Below, piece after piece: positions 55,663 to 63,335 of a stretch of DNA of 64,000 bases (position 1 is the first letter of the stretch; each line of letters begins with the position of its first letter). The notes beneath the pieces were generated by a model, which worked only from the letters and a program-made list of their open reading frames with translations, made no database searches and was not told the DNA's origin. This DNA comes from Micromonospora sp. NBC_01740. GTDB lineage: Bacteria; Actinomycetota; Actinomycetes; Mycobacteriales; Micromonosporaceae. The stretch spans positions 1,612,001 to 1,676,000 of the forward strand of contig NZ_CP109150.1 in assembly GCF_035920365.1 (NCBI RefSeq), written 5' to 3'. Position numbers and translations under genes: made by a program.

Positions 55663-57099
55663 TCACCCCCGCACGGGCGCGTCCCGGTGCGTGGCGGGCG
55701 TCCACAGTCCCTCGACCCGGACGCGCCCCTGTACGCGGGGCGTGTCCCGGCGCGTTGCGGAGGCGTACTGGCCGTTGAGGGGCACGAGCTCCTCCGCCCG
55801 GTCGCCCGGGCTGCCGGGCGGGGCGGGCGGGTAGCGAGGTGGATCGTCCAGCGCCCGCAGCACCGGCAGCGGCGCGGCGACCAGTACCGCCAGCAGCAGC
55901 GCCCCGGCCAGCGCCAGGAACGCGGGGCGTAGCCCGATCCGTTCCACCAGCGGCCCGGCGAGCAGGTAACCGGCCGGGCCGGCCGCGTACGCGAACGAGG
56001 TCATCACCCCGACCACCCGGCCGCGCAGGCGTTCCGGGGTGCGGGTCTGCATGGCGTAGTTGGACAGCGGGTTGACCGGCCCGTACGCGAGCCCGATCCC
56101 GGCGGCGAAGCCGATCATGGCCGGGAACGGGGGCAGGGTGGCCAGGCCGACCAGCGACACCCCGATGACCAGCAGGGAGGCCACCAGCAGGGTGCGGCGA
56201 CGGACCCGCCGCCCCGCCGCGCTGGAGGCGAGCGCTCCGATCACGCCCGCGGCGCTCATCGCCATCAGGATCGCGCCGAGCCGGGCGGGCTCTCCCTGGG
56301 CCACGAACCACGCCGGCAGCAGCACGCCCTCGACAGGCAGGTAGAGCGCGGCCAGCACCATCGTGAGCAGGGCGATGGTACGCAGCAGCTTGTCCCGCCA
56401 GACGAACCGCAGCCCCTCGGCGGTGCCCTGCCACAGGCCCTCCGGGGGGCGTTCGGGGCGGCCGGCCCCGGGCAGCCGGACGGCGGCGATCATCACGACG
56501 GCCAGCGCGAACCCGGCGGCGGTGACCCAGAGCGTCGGGCCGGGGCCGATCGCGGCGATGAGGATGCCGCCGACGCCGGGCCCGATCAGGAAGGCGAGCC
56601 CCCAGACCGCCTCGTGCACCCCGTTGGCCCGTTCGATCCGCCAGCGGGCGGCCTGTGCGGCGGCCGGCAGCAGCGTCTCCCGGGCGGTCAGCCCGGCCGG
56701 ATCGAACACCGCGCCGAGCACGGCCAGCGCCACGATCCAGCCGAGGTTCAGCCCGAGCAGGGCGTCGACCACGGGGATCGCGGCGACCGAGGCGGCGGAG
56801 AGCGTGTCGGAGACCAGCGCCGTACGCCGCCGGCCGAGCAGGTCCACGATGGTGCCGGAGACGAGGCCGGACAGCAGCATCGGCAGCGCGGCGGCCGCCG
56901 CGACCACGCCGGCCGCGGTGGCGCTGCCGGTACGTTCCAGCACCAGCCAGGGCAGGGCGATGTTGGCCACCCCGTTGCCGGTGTTGGAGAGCAGGGTCGC
57001 CGCTTCGACCAGCAGCAGCGGTGCCATCCGTGGTCCCGGCTGGCGGTGACGGGGATGGTGGCGGTGACGGGCACGGCGGCGTGGTCCGGAGCCGATCAT
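55663..57099 (-). CDS. MFS transporter
   Basis: The 478-residue permease has about 12 transmembrane helices. It has a His/Arg-rich N-terminal leader (PRRRARHRHHPRHRQPG) and the MFS loop motif VDLLGRRRTALVSDTL after helix 2. The long C-terminal tail (about 55 residues) contains two TRRD/THRD blocks (SATRRDTPRVQGR, ATHRDAPVRG). It resembles enterobactin-exporter-type MFS proteins, but the substrate cannot be told. ATG 57099 lacks a strong ribosome site; a start near MAPLLLVEAATLLSN is possible. Confidence 0.85.
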   Translation of the reverse strand: MIGSGPRRRARHRHHPRHRQPGPRMAPLLLVEAATLLSNTGNGVANIALPWLVLERTGSATAAGVVAAAAALPMLLSGLVSGTIVDLLGRRRTALVSDTLSAASVAAIPVVDALLGLNLGWIVALAVLGAVFDPAGLTARETLLPAAAQAARWRIERANGVHEAVWGLAFLIGPGVGGILIAAIGPGPTLWVTAAGFALAVVMIAAVRLPGAGRPERPPEGLWQGTAEGLRFVWRDKLLRTIALLTMVLAALYLPVEGVLLPAWFVAQGEPARLGAILMAMSAAGVIGALASSAAGRRVRRRTLLVASLLVIGVSLVGLATLPPFPAMIGFAAGIGLAYGPVNPLSNYAMQTRTPERLRGRVVGVMTSFAYAAGPAGYLLAGPLVERIGLRPAFLALAGALLLAVLVAAPLPVLRALDDPPRYPPAPPGSPGDRAEELVPLNGQYASATRRDTPRVQGRVRVEGLWTPATHRDAPVRG

Positions 57100-57154
57100 G
57101 GTGCCGTCAGCCTAGGGGCGGCCGGGCATCCGGGCAGTAACGGGCGGGGAACGG

Positions 57155-58717
57155 TCAGCCGTAGTAGCGGCGCAGCTCGCGGGCCAGCACCTTGCCCGTG
57201 GCGTTGCGGGGCAGGTACTTCACGAAGACCACGTCCCGGGGTACGGAGAACCGGGCCAGGTAGTGCCGGACGTATTCGCGGACCGCCTCCGGGTCGAGCG
57301 TCTCGCCGGGGTGCAGGGCGAGGAACGCGGCGAGACGCTGGCCGTACTCCTGGTCCGGTACGCCGATCACGGCGGCCTCGCGTACCTGCGGCAGCCGGGC
57401 GATCAGGTCCTCCACCTCGGCCGGGAAGACGTTCTCCCCGCCGGAGACGATCATGTCGTCGGCCCGGCCGTCGACGAAGAGCAGCCCGTCGGCGTCGAGC
57501 CGCCCCAGGTCGCCGGTGTCGAGCAGGCCGTCGCGGTGCTCCCGGACGGCCCCGGAGGTGTAGCCCTCGAAGAGCATCTCGTTGCCGACGAAGATCCGGC
57601 CGACCTGCCCGGCCGGCACCGGCTCGCCGGCCGCGTCGAGGATCTCCAGCCGGGTGCCGTGCGGCGGGCGGCCGGCGGTGGTCGGAGCCGCACGCAGGTC
57701 GGCGGGGCCGGCGATGGACGCCCACGAGACCTCGGTGGAGCCGTAGAGGTTGTGCAGCACGTCGCCGTAGACGTCCATGAACCGCAGGGCGAGGCCGCCC
57801 GGCAGCGCGGAACCGCTGGCCGCGACCACCTTCAGCGGGGGACGGGGGTCCGGCGGCGGCACCTCCAGCAGCCGTTGCAGCATCACCGGCACGGCGAAGA
57901 GCGCGTCGCAGCGCTGCGCCACGAGGGCGGCCAGCGTGGCGGCCGGGTCGAACCGGCGGTGCAGCACGACCGTGGCCCGCAGGGCGAAGCAGACCTGGAG
58001 GGCCGCGTACCCCCAGGTGTGGAAGAGCGGCGCGGCGATCATGACGGTGTCCCGGGCGTGCAGCGGGATCCGGTCGATGATGGAGACCAGCGGGCCGAAC
58101 CCGTTCGGGGTGGGGCGCCGGGCGCCCTTGGGGACGCCGGTGGTGCCGGAGGTGAGCACGATGATCCGGCCGTCGCGCTCGGGGGGACGCAGCTCGCCGG
58201 GGACCGCGCCGACGACGAGCGCCTCCCGGGCGCGCTCGTCGAGCCGCTGCACCTCGGCGGGGAGGTTGGCGACCCGGTCGGCGAACTCGGCGTCGTGCGC
58301 CAGCACCCGCAGCCGCTGCTCCTGCGCGACGGTGGCGAGCTGCCCGGCGGAGAGCCCGGTGTTGACCAGCACCGCGTCCCCGCCGAGCAGGGTGGCGGCC
58401 ACGATCGTCTCGACCAGGCCGTGGTGGTTGCGGCAGAGCACGCCGACCCGGTCCCCGGGGCGCACCCCGAGCGCCGTCCGCATTCCCCGGGCCAGCTGCT
58501 CCGACCGGTCGAGCAGTTCGGCGTACGTCAGGCCGGTGCCCTGCTCGTCGACGACGGCCGCCCGGTCGGGGTCGCGGGCGGCGGCCTGGCGCAGCTCGCC
58601 GGCGATGTTCCAGCCCCACCTGCGCAGCGCCTGGAGCTGCGAGGCGACGCGGATCGGTCGGCCGGGGGCGAGCAGCCCGCGTCGGGTCAGGGTGGCGACG
58701 ACGAACGGCAGGTCCAT
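57155..58717 (-). CDS. AMP-forming acyl-CoA synthetase (FadD-like)
   Basis: The 520-residue ANL-superfamily ligase has the P-loop motif IIVLTSGTTGVPKGA, the core LYGSTEVSW, VDGRADDMIVSGGENVFPAEVED (A8) and the catalytic Lys in NATGKVLARELRRYYG at the C-terminus. It activates a carboxylic acid to acyl-CoA; the chain-length preference is unknown. ATG 58717 is used. A hairpin at 58741-58771 separates it from the acyl-CoA dehydrogenase upstream, so it has its own promoter or depends on read-through. Confidence 0.92.
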   Translation of the reverse strand: MDLPFVVATLTRRGLLAPGRPIRVASQLQALRRWGWNIAGELRQAAARDPDRAAVVDEQGTGLTYAELLDRSEQLARGMRTALGVRPGDRVGVLCRNHHGLVETIVAATLLGGDAVLVNTGLSAGQLATVAQEQRLRVLAHDAEFADRVANLPAEVQRLDERAREALVVGAVPGELRPPERDGRIIVLTSGTTGVPKGARRPTPNGFGPLVSIIDRIPLHARDTVMIAAPLFHTWGYAALQVCFALRATVVLHRRFDPAATLAALVAQRCDALFAVPVMLQRLLEVPPPDPRPPLKVVAASGSALPGGLALRFMDVYGDVLHNLYGSTEVSWASIAGPADLRAAPTTAGRPPHGTRLEILDAAGEPVPAGQVGRIFVGNEMLFEGYTSGAVREHRDGLLDTGDLGRLDADGLLFVDGRADDMIVSGGENVFPAEVEDLIARLPQVREAAVIGVPDQEYGQRLAAFLALHPGETLDPEAVREYVRHYLARFSVPRDVVFVKYLPRNATGKVLARELRRYYG

Positions 58718-58740
58718 GACGCGGCCTCCTCGTGCGGTGC

Positions 58741-58771
58741 GCGTGGGGCCCCCGGGTCGGGGACCCCACGC
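58741..58771 (-). terminator. Terminator after the acyl-CoA dehydrogenase gene
   Basis: GCGTGGGG (58741-58748) and CCCCACGC (58764-58771) enclose an inner CCCC/GGGG stem with one mismatch, downstream of the acyl-CoA dehydrogenase stop on the minus strand. Confidence 0.6.
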
Positions 58772-58864
58772 GGGCGATCTGGAGATCGAGCGCGCAGCGG
58801 TACGGGCGCGGCGGACGTCCGGGCCTGGTGCGGCCCCCTGGACGGCGCCGGCGCCGGCGGTCGG

Positions 58865-60079
58865 TCAGCGGATCTGGACGCCGGAGATGGCCCGGGAGAT
58901 GACCAGCCGCTGGATCTCGGAGGTGCCCTCGAAGATGGTGTAGATCTTGGCGTCCCGGTACCAGCGCTCGACCGGGTGGTCCCGCAGGAAGCCGGCCCCG
59001 CCGAGCAGTTGCACGGCCCTGTCGGTGACGGAGACGGCCACCTCACCGGCCTTCAGCTTGGACATCGAGCCCTCGCCGGCCGTGAAGGGCCGGTTGTTGC
59101 GGCCCATCCAGGAGGCCCGCCAGACCAGCAGCCGGGCGGCGTCGATCTCCATCTTCATGTCGGCCAGCGCGAACGCGACCGCCTGGTTCTCGATGATCGG
59201 GCGGCCGAACTGGACCCGCTCCTTCGCGTAGTCCAGGGCGTACTCGTAGGCGGCCCGGGCCACGCCCAGCGCCTGCGCGCCGACGGTGGGTCGGGAGAGC
59301 TCGAAGGTGCGCATCGCGGCCTGGCCCGAGACGCGCTTGCCGGAGCGGGCCCGGTCGAGTCGTTCGAGCAGGGCCTCCCGGCCGCCGAGCAGGCAGCGCC
59401 CCGGCACGCGTACGTCGTCGAGGAAGACGTCGGCGGTGTGCGACGCGCGCAGGCCCAGCTTGCGTAGCTTGCGGGTCGCGGCCAGGCCGGCGGTGCCCGG
59501 CGGTACGACGAACGCCGCCTGCCCGCGGGAGCCGAGCGTCGGGTCGACCGAGGCGGTGACCACGTGCACCCCGGCGATTCCGCCGTTCGTGGCGTACGCC
59601 TTCTGCCCGCTGAGCACCCACTCGTCGCTCGCCTCGTCGTAGACGGCCCGGGTGCGCATCGCGCCGACGTCGGAGCCGGCCTCGGGCTCGGTGGTGCAGA
59701 ACGCGGCGACGGCCGGCTCGTCGACGGTGCCGAAGCACTGCGGCACCCATTCGACCATCTGGTCGGGGGTGCCGGCGCCGTAGATCGCGGCCACCGCGAG
59801 GGAGGTGCCGAAGATGCCCAGCCCGATGCCGGCGTCACCCCAGAAGAGTTCCTCGCTGGCGATCGGGAGGGAGAGGCCGGTGGGGTCGGCCCAGCAGGTG
59901 GCGAGGAACTCGAAGCCGTAGAGGCCGACCTTCGCCGCCTCCTGGATGATCGGCCAGGGGGTCTCCTCCCGGGCGTCCCACTCGGCCGCGGCCGGGCGCA
60001 CGACCTCGGCGGCGAAGCCGTGCACCCAGTCGCGCAGATCCCGCTGTTCCTCGTTCAGGTCTAGCGAGAACTCGGCCAT
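58865..60079 (-). CDS. Acyl-CoA dehydrogenase
   Basis: The 404-residue FAD enzyme is of the acyl-CoA dehydrogenase family. It begins MAEFSLDLNEEQRDLRDWVH and carries AFCTTEPEAGSDVGAMRTRA (signature 1), WVLSGQKAYATNG, and the C-terminal QLLGGAGFLRDHPVERWYRDAKIYTIFEGTSEIQ in which Glu of EGTSEIQ is the usual catalytic-base position. It lies one base after the SCP2 gene stop, so the two are cotranscribed. With the ligase, thioesterase and SCP2 it suggests degradation of a lipid or steroid side chain. Confidence 0.93.
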   Translation of the reverse strand: MAEFSLDLNEEQRDLRDWVHGFAAEVVRPAAAEWDAREETPWPIIQEAAKVGLYGFEFLATCWADPTGLSLPIASEELFWGDAGIGLGIFGTSLAVAAIYGAGTPDQMVEWVPQCFGTVDEPAVAAFCTTEPEAGSDVGAMRTRAVYDEASDEWVLSGQKAYATNGGIAGVHVVTASVDPTLGSRGQAAFVVPPGTAGLAATRKLRKLGLRASHTADVFLDDVRVPGRCLLGGREALLERLDRARSGKRVSGQAAMRTFELSRPTVGAQALGVARAAYEYALDYAKERVQFGRPIIENQAVAFALADMKMEIDAARLLVWRASWMGRNNRPFTAGEGSMSKLKAGEVAVSVTDRAVQLLGGAGFLRDHPVERWYRDAKIYTIFEGTSEIQRLVISRAISGVQIR

Positions 60080-60080
60080 G

Positions 60081-60533
60081 TCAGGCCTTGGGGATGTCGA
60101 ACAGGTTGGCGATGTTGGCGGCCAGGCCCAGGTCGCCCTTGGCCTTGAGCTTGCCGGTCATGAACATCATGACGGGGTTCGCGCCACCGGAGACGATCTT
60201 CAGGAACTCGACCGGGCCCATCGTGAGGCTGAGCTTCGGGTCGTGCTGCGGGGTCTCGTTGACGGTGCAGGCGCCGTCGGCGACGACCACCTCGTAGGTG
60301 TCGGTGCCCCCGTCGGGACGGCCGGTGATGTTCCAGTGGATGACCGCGTTGGTCGAGCCGGCCCGGTCGGCGCGGAAGAGCTGCGGCATCCGGCCGAAGA
60401 CCTCGCCGAGGATCTTGCCGCGCAGGTCGCCGGACATCACCTCGGCGATCTTGTCGTCCGGGGTGGACTTGACCAGCTGGGCGAACTCCTTGGGGCCGAC
60501 GTTCGCGAAGTTGGCCGGGTCGAAGTCAGTCAT
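60081..60533 (-). CDS. SCP2 sterol-carrier-like protein
   Basis: The 150-residue protein begins MTDFDPANFANVGPKEFAQL and has the SCP2-type lipid-binding fold, with VVVADGACTVNETPQHDPKLSLTMGPVEFLKIVSG and MMFMTGKLKAKGDLGLAANI. SCP2 domains bind fatty acyl chains or sterols. It is the first gene of the operon with the acyl-CoA dehydrogenase and diverges from the TetR regulator across a palindromic operator. Confidence 0.92.
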   Translation of the reverse strand: MTDFDPANFANVGPKEFAQLVKSTPDDKIAEVMSGDLRGKILGEVFGRMPQLFRADRAGSTNAVIHWNITGRPDGGTDTYEVVVADGACTVNETPQHDPKLSLTMGPVEFLKIVSGGANPVMMFMTGKLKAKGDLGLAANIANLFDIPKA

Positions 60534-60557
60534 GGGGCTGCACCTTCCGGGTATTGG

Positions 60558-60587
60558 CTACTCGTGCGTAACCTTACGGGCGAGTAG
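60558..60587. promoter_or_regulatory. 30-bp palindromic TetR-type operator
   Basis: CTACTCG (60558-60564) and CGAGTAG (60581-60587) are concentric with the inner GTAACCTTAC (60568-60577); 12 of 15 positions pair. The site lies between the divergent SCP2 and TetR genes and is most likely bound by that regulator, controlling both. Confidence 0.7.
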
Positions 60588-60600
60588 GTATGCTCGCAAG

Positions 60601-61245
60601 GTGTCCACCCCACCCACCTTCAAGCGCCTCCCCCGCGCCGTACGCGAGCAGCAGATGCTCGACGCGGCCGTGAAAGTGTTCTCACGCAGGGGCTTCCACG
60701 CGGCCAGCATGGACGAGATCGCCGAGGACGCCGGCATCTCCAAGCCCATGGTCTACGCGTACCTCGGCACGAAGGAAGAACTCTTCGTCGCCTGCCTGCA
60801 CCGGGAGGGCACCCGGATGATGCAGGCCATCGCCGGGGCGGCCGCCCCCGAGCTGCCTGCCGACGAGCGGCTCTGGCGCGGGCTTCGCGCCTTCTTCGGC
60901 TTCGTCGGGGCGCACCGCGACGGATGGGCGGTGCTCTACCGGCAGGCCCGGGGCGAGCAGCCCTTCGCCGGCGAGCTGGCCGGCATGCGGGCCCGGCTGG
61001 TCGAGGTGGTCGCCGGGATGCTCGACCACGCGCTGCGCGCCGAGGGCCGCGAGGTGGGCGAGACCGACCTGGAGGTCGTCGCGTACGCCCTGGTGGGGGC
61101 GACCGAGTCGCTGGCGGACTGGCTCGCCGACCACCCGGAGGCCGACCCGGAGAAGACCGCCACCCGGATGATGAACGTCGCCTGGCTCGGTGCCGGTCAA
61201 CTCCTGCACGGCGTCACCTGGCACCCACGGGTCACCCCCGGCTGA
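60601..61245 (+). CDS. TetR-family transcription regulator
   Basis: The 214-residue repressor has the N-terminal helix-turn-helix REQQMLDAAVKVFSRRGFHA with ASMDEIAEDAGISKPMVYAYL, and a ligand-binding helical domain. GTG 60601 lies 13 bases after the palindromic operator, with almost no leader, so the mRNA may be nearly leaderless. Its position opposite SCP2-acyl-CoA dehydrogenase suggests that acyl-CoAs or lipids are the ligand. Confidence 0.9.
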   Translation: MSTPPTFKRLPRAVREQQMLDAAVKVFSRRGFHAASMDEIAEDAGISKPMVYAYLGTKEELFVACLHREGTRMMQAIAGAAAPELPADERLWRGLRAFFGFVGAHRDGWAVLYRQARGEQPFAGELAGMRARLVEVVAGMLDHALRAEGREVGETDLEVVAYALVGATESLADWLADHPEADPEKTATRMMNVAWLGAGQLLHGVTWHPRVTPG

Positions 61246-61271
61246 GCGGCGGCGGCTCCACGGTCGCGCGT

Positions 61272-61895
61272 TCAGCGGTGGGATGTGGCGCGGCGCCGGC
61301 GGTGGTACAGCCAGCGGGCGGACTCCAGCAGCAGGGTGATCGCCAGCGAGAGGCCCACGCCGGCGAGGATGCCCTTGACCGGGTCGCGTTCGAAGGCCAG
61401 CCCGCCGAAGTAGCCGAGCAGGGTGCAGTAGAGCGCCCAGCTCACCGCCGCGATGGCGTCGAAGAGCAGGAACGACCGGAGCGGGTAGCGGACCGCGCCC
61501 ATGGTGAGGGTGACCGCCGTCCGGCCACCGGGGACGTACCGGGACGTGGTCAGGATCAGCCCGCCGCGCTGGTGCACCGCCCGACGGGCCCACTCGGAGC
61601 TGGCCCGGCGCCGGCTGTCCGCCGGGAAGCGGGCGAGCCGGCTCGCGCCGCCGCCGCGCCCGATGGCGTACGAGACGTGGTCGCCGACGCATGCCCCGAG
61701 CGCGGCGGCGACGATCACCCACCCCAGGTCGGGGTTGCCGCCCGTGGCGAGCACCGCGGCGGTGATCACGGCCGTCTCGCCGGGTACGGCGGGGAAGAAC
61801 GCGTCGACCGCGGTGAGCCCGAAGATCAGCAGGTACACCCACGGTGAGGCGACCAGCTGCCGGAGCAGGTCGAGCACGGACTCCATGCCTCCCAT
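61272..61895 (-). CDS. DedA/VTT-family membrane protein
   Basis: The 207-residue protein has about five membrane segments and DedA motifs AVDAFFPAVPGETAVITAAV, GDHVSYAIGRGGG and TSRYVPGGRTAVTLTMGAVRY. It has a basic C-terminus (YHRRRRATSHR). Start ATG 61895 or ATG 61886. It is 73 bases downstream of the PurA paralogue on the same strand and could be part of that transcription unit, but no overlap or coupling is seen. No terminator separates it from the convergent TetR gene. Confidence 0.85.
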   Translation of the reverse strand: MGGMESVLDLLRQLVASPWVYLLIFGLTAVDAFFPAVPGETAVITAAVLATGGNPDLGWVIVAAALGACVGDHVSYAIGRGGGASRLARFPADSRRRASSEWARRAVHQRGGLILTTSRYVPGGRTAVTLTMGAVRYPLRSFLLFDAIAAVSWALYCTLLGYFGGLAFERDPVKGILAGVGLSLAITLLLESARWLYHRRRRATSHR

Positions 61896-61968
61896 GCTCG
61901 CCGGGTGCGACCCGCCCGGTGGTCGAGTCGCCGGATCGACCCGCTCGGGACTCCGGCGCGGCCCGGCG

Positions 61969-63258
61969 TCACACCGACGCCTCGGCGGGCGTTCCGGCCG
62001 GTGCGAGGGGGCGCGGGGCGAGCAGCGGGCCGTGCGGCGTCTTGTCGTCGGCGGTGGGCCCCCGGGAGGTCAGCACCACGGGCGCGCCCAGCTCCTCCCG
62101 CACCGCCGCCGTCCAGTCGGGCGGCGGGGCGTCGTCGTACACGGGGCGGGCGCGCAGCAGGCGGGCGGTGAGCGCGGCCTGCCGGTTCAGGTCGCCGGGC
62201 GGGCCCGGGGTGAGCCGGTCGGTGCTGTCGTAGCGGCGGCAGATCCGCAGCCCGGGGCCGGCGAGGTCGAGGTGGGTGAGCGCCAGGCCGTCGACCCCGC
62301 CGGCCGCGGCGAGGGCGTACCGGTGGGCGACCGCGTCGAAGTGGCCGAACCGGAACCGGCCCTGCCACGGGTTCGTCGGGTTGTGCGGGTCGGCCAGCGG
62401 CAGGGCCGGGTCCTCGGTCACCAGCGGGCCGGGCCCGTGCCGGGTGGTGACCACGCGCAGCACTCCGATCCGGGTGACGTCGCCGGCCTGGCCCGCCTCG
62501 GCGAGCAGGCCGTCCACGTTGGCGAAGGTGGTGGTGCTCCACGTCGTGTACGGGTGGAAGCCGTGCCACTCGTCGAGCAGCACCCCCTGCGCGCCCTCGA
62601 AGACGCAGGTGCCGGCCCGCAGCGCCCCGGCCAGCCAGCTCCGGTCGACGATCGCGACCCGCCCGGCGAAGCCGGTGAACGCGGGCAGGCAGTCGGCGAC
62701 GGGCGGCGCGTCCAGCGGGCCGAGCTCGGCGGTCAACCGGTCCCGCAGGGCGGTCAGCCGCCGCCGCAGCAGCGCCGGGTCGGCGCAGTCGGCCACCCGG
62801 GGCGCCTCGTCGGGGTGGGCGAGACCGTACGCGACGGTCTCGCCCACCCCGAGCCCGCAGGAGCCGTGCCGGTCGGCTCCCCGGGCGATCTCCCGGGCCC
62901 GGTTCGCGGCCCGGTGGTACGGGGTGGCGAGCAGCGCCTCCCCGTCGACGGTCAGCCGGTCGAGCGCGTCGGGCACCCCGACCGAGGCGAGGTGGTCGGC
63001 CTCGGCGGCCAGCGCCAGCGGGTCCACCACCACGTGCCGCGACAGGTGCGTACGGACGCCGGGGTGGAACGTGCCGGCGCCGAACTGCGCGAACGTGTGG
63101 TGCCGGCCGTCGCGCAGCACGACGTTGTGCGCCGCCTGCGCGCCCCCGTTGAAGCGGACCACCGTGTGCACGGGCCGGGTGGCGCAGAGCCAGTCCACGA
63201 CCGTGCCCTTGCCAGCGTCGCCGTAGCCGAGGTCCACCACCGCGACGTGCCTGCTCAC
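61969..63258 (-). CDS. Divergent adenylosuccinate-synthetase paralogue
   Basis: The 429-residue protein has the same length and overall motif order as PurA but diverged sequence. The P-loop-like VDLGYGDAGKGTVVDWL keeps the catalytic Asp (GYGDAGKG) and loses the following Glu. FNGGAQAAHNVV keeps the catalytic His. TTRHGPGPLVTED replaces [27 protein letters not shown] and LALTHLDLAG match the nucleotide-binding C-terminal half. It therefore probably ligates Asp or another amine to a nucleotide. GTG 63258 overlaps the stop of a 26-residue Cys-rich mini-gene (GTGA). The canonical purA at 51716 covers IMP metabolism. Confidence 0.88.
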   Translation of the reverse strand: MSRHVAVVDLGYGDAGKGTVVDWLCATRPVHTVVRFNGGAQAAHNVVLRDGRHHTFAQFGAGTFHPGVRTHLSRHVVVDPLALAAEADHLASVGVPDALDRLTVDGEALLATPYHRAANRAREIARGADRHGSCGLGVGETVAYGLAHPDEAPRVADCADPALLRRRLTALRDRLTAELGPLDAPPVADCLPAFTGFAGRVAIVDRSWLAGALRAGTCVFEGAQGVLLDEWHGFHPYTTWSTTTFANVDGLLAEAGQAGDVTRIGVLRVVTTRHGPGPLVTEDPALPLADPHNPTNPWQGRFRFGHFDAVAHRYALAAAGGVDGLALTHLDLAGPGLRICRRYDSTDRLTPGPPGDLNRQAALTARLLRARPVYDDAPPPDWTAAVREELGAPVVLTSRGPTADDKTPHGPLLAPRPLAPAGTPAEASV

Positions 63259-63335
63259 CGGACCTCCCCGCCGCCGCAGCGGCAGCCGCAGCCGGAGCTG
63301 CCGCAGCCGCCGCCGACCGCCGTCACGTGGTTCAC
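63255..63335 (-). CDS. 26-residue Cys/Gly-rich mini-protein between two coupled genes
   Basis: A minus-strand frame runs from GTG 63335 to TGA 63255. The N-terminus is VNHVTAVGGG, then residues 11-20 read CGSSGCGCRC, then GGGEVR. It holds four Cys in ten residues. Its start overlaps the stop of the vWA-like gene by GTGA, and its stop overlaps the start of the PurA paralogue by GTGA, so it fills the gap exactly with two four-base overlaps. A metal-binding peptide, a substrate of the PurA-like ligase or a modified-peptide precursor are possible; chance is unlikely given the two overlaps but not excluded. Confidence 0.65.
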   Translation of the reverse strand: MNHVTAVGGGCGSSGCGCRCGGGEVR

